A stretch of 41,913 bases of DNA from Azospirillum sp. Lineage in GTDB: Bacteria; Pseudomonadota; Alphaproteobacteria; Azospirillales; Azospirillaceae. The stretch's first letter is position 1. Each line of letters begins with the position of its first letter. Of this stretch, positions 41,435-41,913 are shown in pieces. The notes beneath the pieces were generated by a model that did not search any database, was not told where the DNA came from, and saw only the letters and a list, made by a program, of their open reading frames with translations. The stretch is taken from NCBI GenBank assembly GCA_027483805.1, contig JAIXTS010000511.1, positions 1 through 41,913 on the forward strand. Reading direction: 5' to 3'. Position numbers and translations under genes: made by a program.

Positions 41435-41913
41435 TCAAGGCGGCGCCGTTTGCAGACAGGCAGCCAGCGCCCGGCTTTCCCGCCGCAAGGCCTTCACCCG
41501 GCCCCAGACCATCCAGACCCAGATCAGGGCCAGGAAGATGGAGGGCCCGTCCCCATCCATGACGTCCAGCCCCTTGACCCAGGTCAGCACATAAAGCGGC
41601 CCCGCGAAGGACAGGATCAGCGCCAGGCGCAGCAGGCGCGGCGGCCAGGGCTGGTCCGGGGCCAGACGCACCGCACCCTCGAACGGCACGCTGTGCGCAC
41701 AAATCTCTGTCACGAAGAACAGTCGCAGCGCCGCACACCACAGGAACCCCGCGACCGATAGGCCCAGCGCCAAATGCCAGTTCGCCTCAGCCAGCAGCAG
41801 CGCCGCAAGCGTCAGGCCCAGCCCCGCCGCGATGGCGGCAACTGCGCCGCCGCGCAGCCATCCCCGCCGGTCGCTGCGGATACGGGCAATACGCGGCCTG
41901 ATGCCCTGCGCCA
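41435..41913 (-). CDS. Small integral membrane protein of unknown function, copy 2 (5' end outside window)
   Basis: A partial gene whose start lies beyond the right edge; about 158 C-terminal residues are visible. It matches the protein at 16418-16981 over its whole visible length, starting at AQGIRPRIA and including VLTWVKGLDVMDGDGPSIF unchanged. The four hydrophobic segments are retained. The last residues diverge (ALAACLQTAPP versus ALRAAFDGA). It stands directly beside and convergent to tetR copy 2, which shows that the gene belonged to the duplicated block. Function is unknown; no family name can be given. Confidence 0.8.
   Translation of the reverse strand, partial: AQGIRPRIARIRSDRRGWLRGGAVAAIAAGLGLTLAALLLAEANWHLALGLSVAGFLWCAALRLFFVTEICAHSVPFEGAVRLAPDQPWPPRLLRLALILSFAGPLYVLTWVKGLDVMDGDGPSIFLALIWVWMVWGRVKALRRESRALAACLQTAPP

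Overview
The window is GC-rich, densely coded DNA from an alphaproteobacterium. DUF2336 and DUF6065 proteins, an LdtR-like MarR regulator, an Oar-type TonB receptor and RND efflux genes suggest a Rhodospirillales/Azospirillaceae-like organism. That placement is inferred from gene content and was not tested. I see no rRNA, tRNA, CRISPR array or intact insertion sequence.

Layout. 1-1.9 kb: a hybrid histidine kinase on the minus strand that runs off the left edge. 2.2-8.6 kb: an archaic-type chaperone-usher locus (chaperone, usher, two spore-coat-U proteins), interrupted by an amidase gene on the opposite strand. 8.6-11.7 kb: a VOC protein, then a compact MarR / DUF2336 / DUF6065 run. 11.7-16.1 kb: an exported FAD oxidoreductase divergent from a sugar-type MFS transporter, followed by a secreted amidohydrolase. 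16.1-16.4 kb: hairpins and a MITE-like palindromic element. 16.4-24.1 kb: a small membrane protein, a divergent LysR/aldo-keto reductase pair, then TetR divergent from an MFP-RND efflux operon. 24.2-30.8 kb: a PilZ protein, a TonB receptor, and a divergent 2',3'-cyclic nucleotide phosphodiesterase overlapping a nucleoside deoxyribosyltransferase. 30.8-36.4 kb: two paralogous small proteins flanking DedA, a siderophore-interacting protein with its PadR regulator (yqjH/yqjI-like) and an MgtC/SapB protein, then MaoC and bacterioferritin. 36.4-41.9 kb: a second RND-MFP-TetR block plus a second copy of the small membrane protein, in inverted orientation.

The main discovery is this inverted duplication. 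The block [membrane protein - TetR - MFP - RND] occurs twice, facing opposite ways, about 12.4 kb apart. The RND pumps differ at about 34 of 1030 residues, the MFPs are about 91% identical and the TetR proteins about 87% (all counted by eye). Both TetR/MFP gaps keep the same two palindromes, a 17-bp TAATGTA-CGT-TACATTA site and a 14-bp GTGATGGC-type site. In one copy only, a LysR/aldo-keto reductase pair lies between the membrane-protein gene and tetR. Other points of interest are the PadR operator pair, the small-protein family, the split pilus locus and the nucleotide-scavenging cluster.
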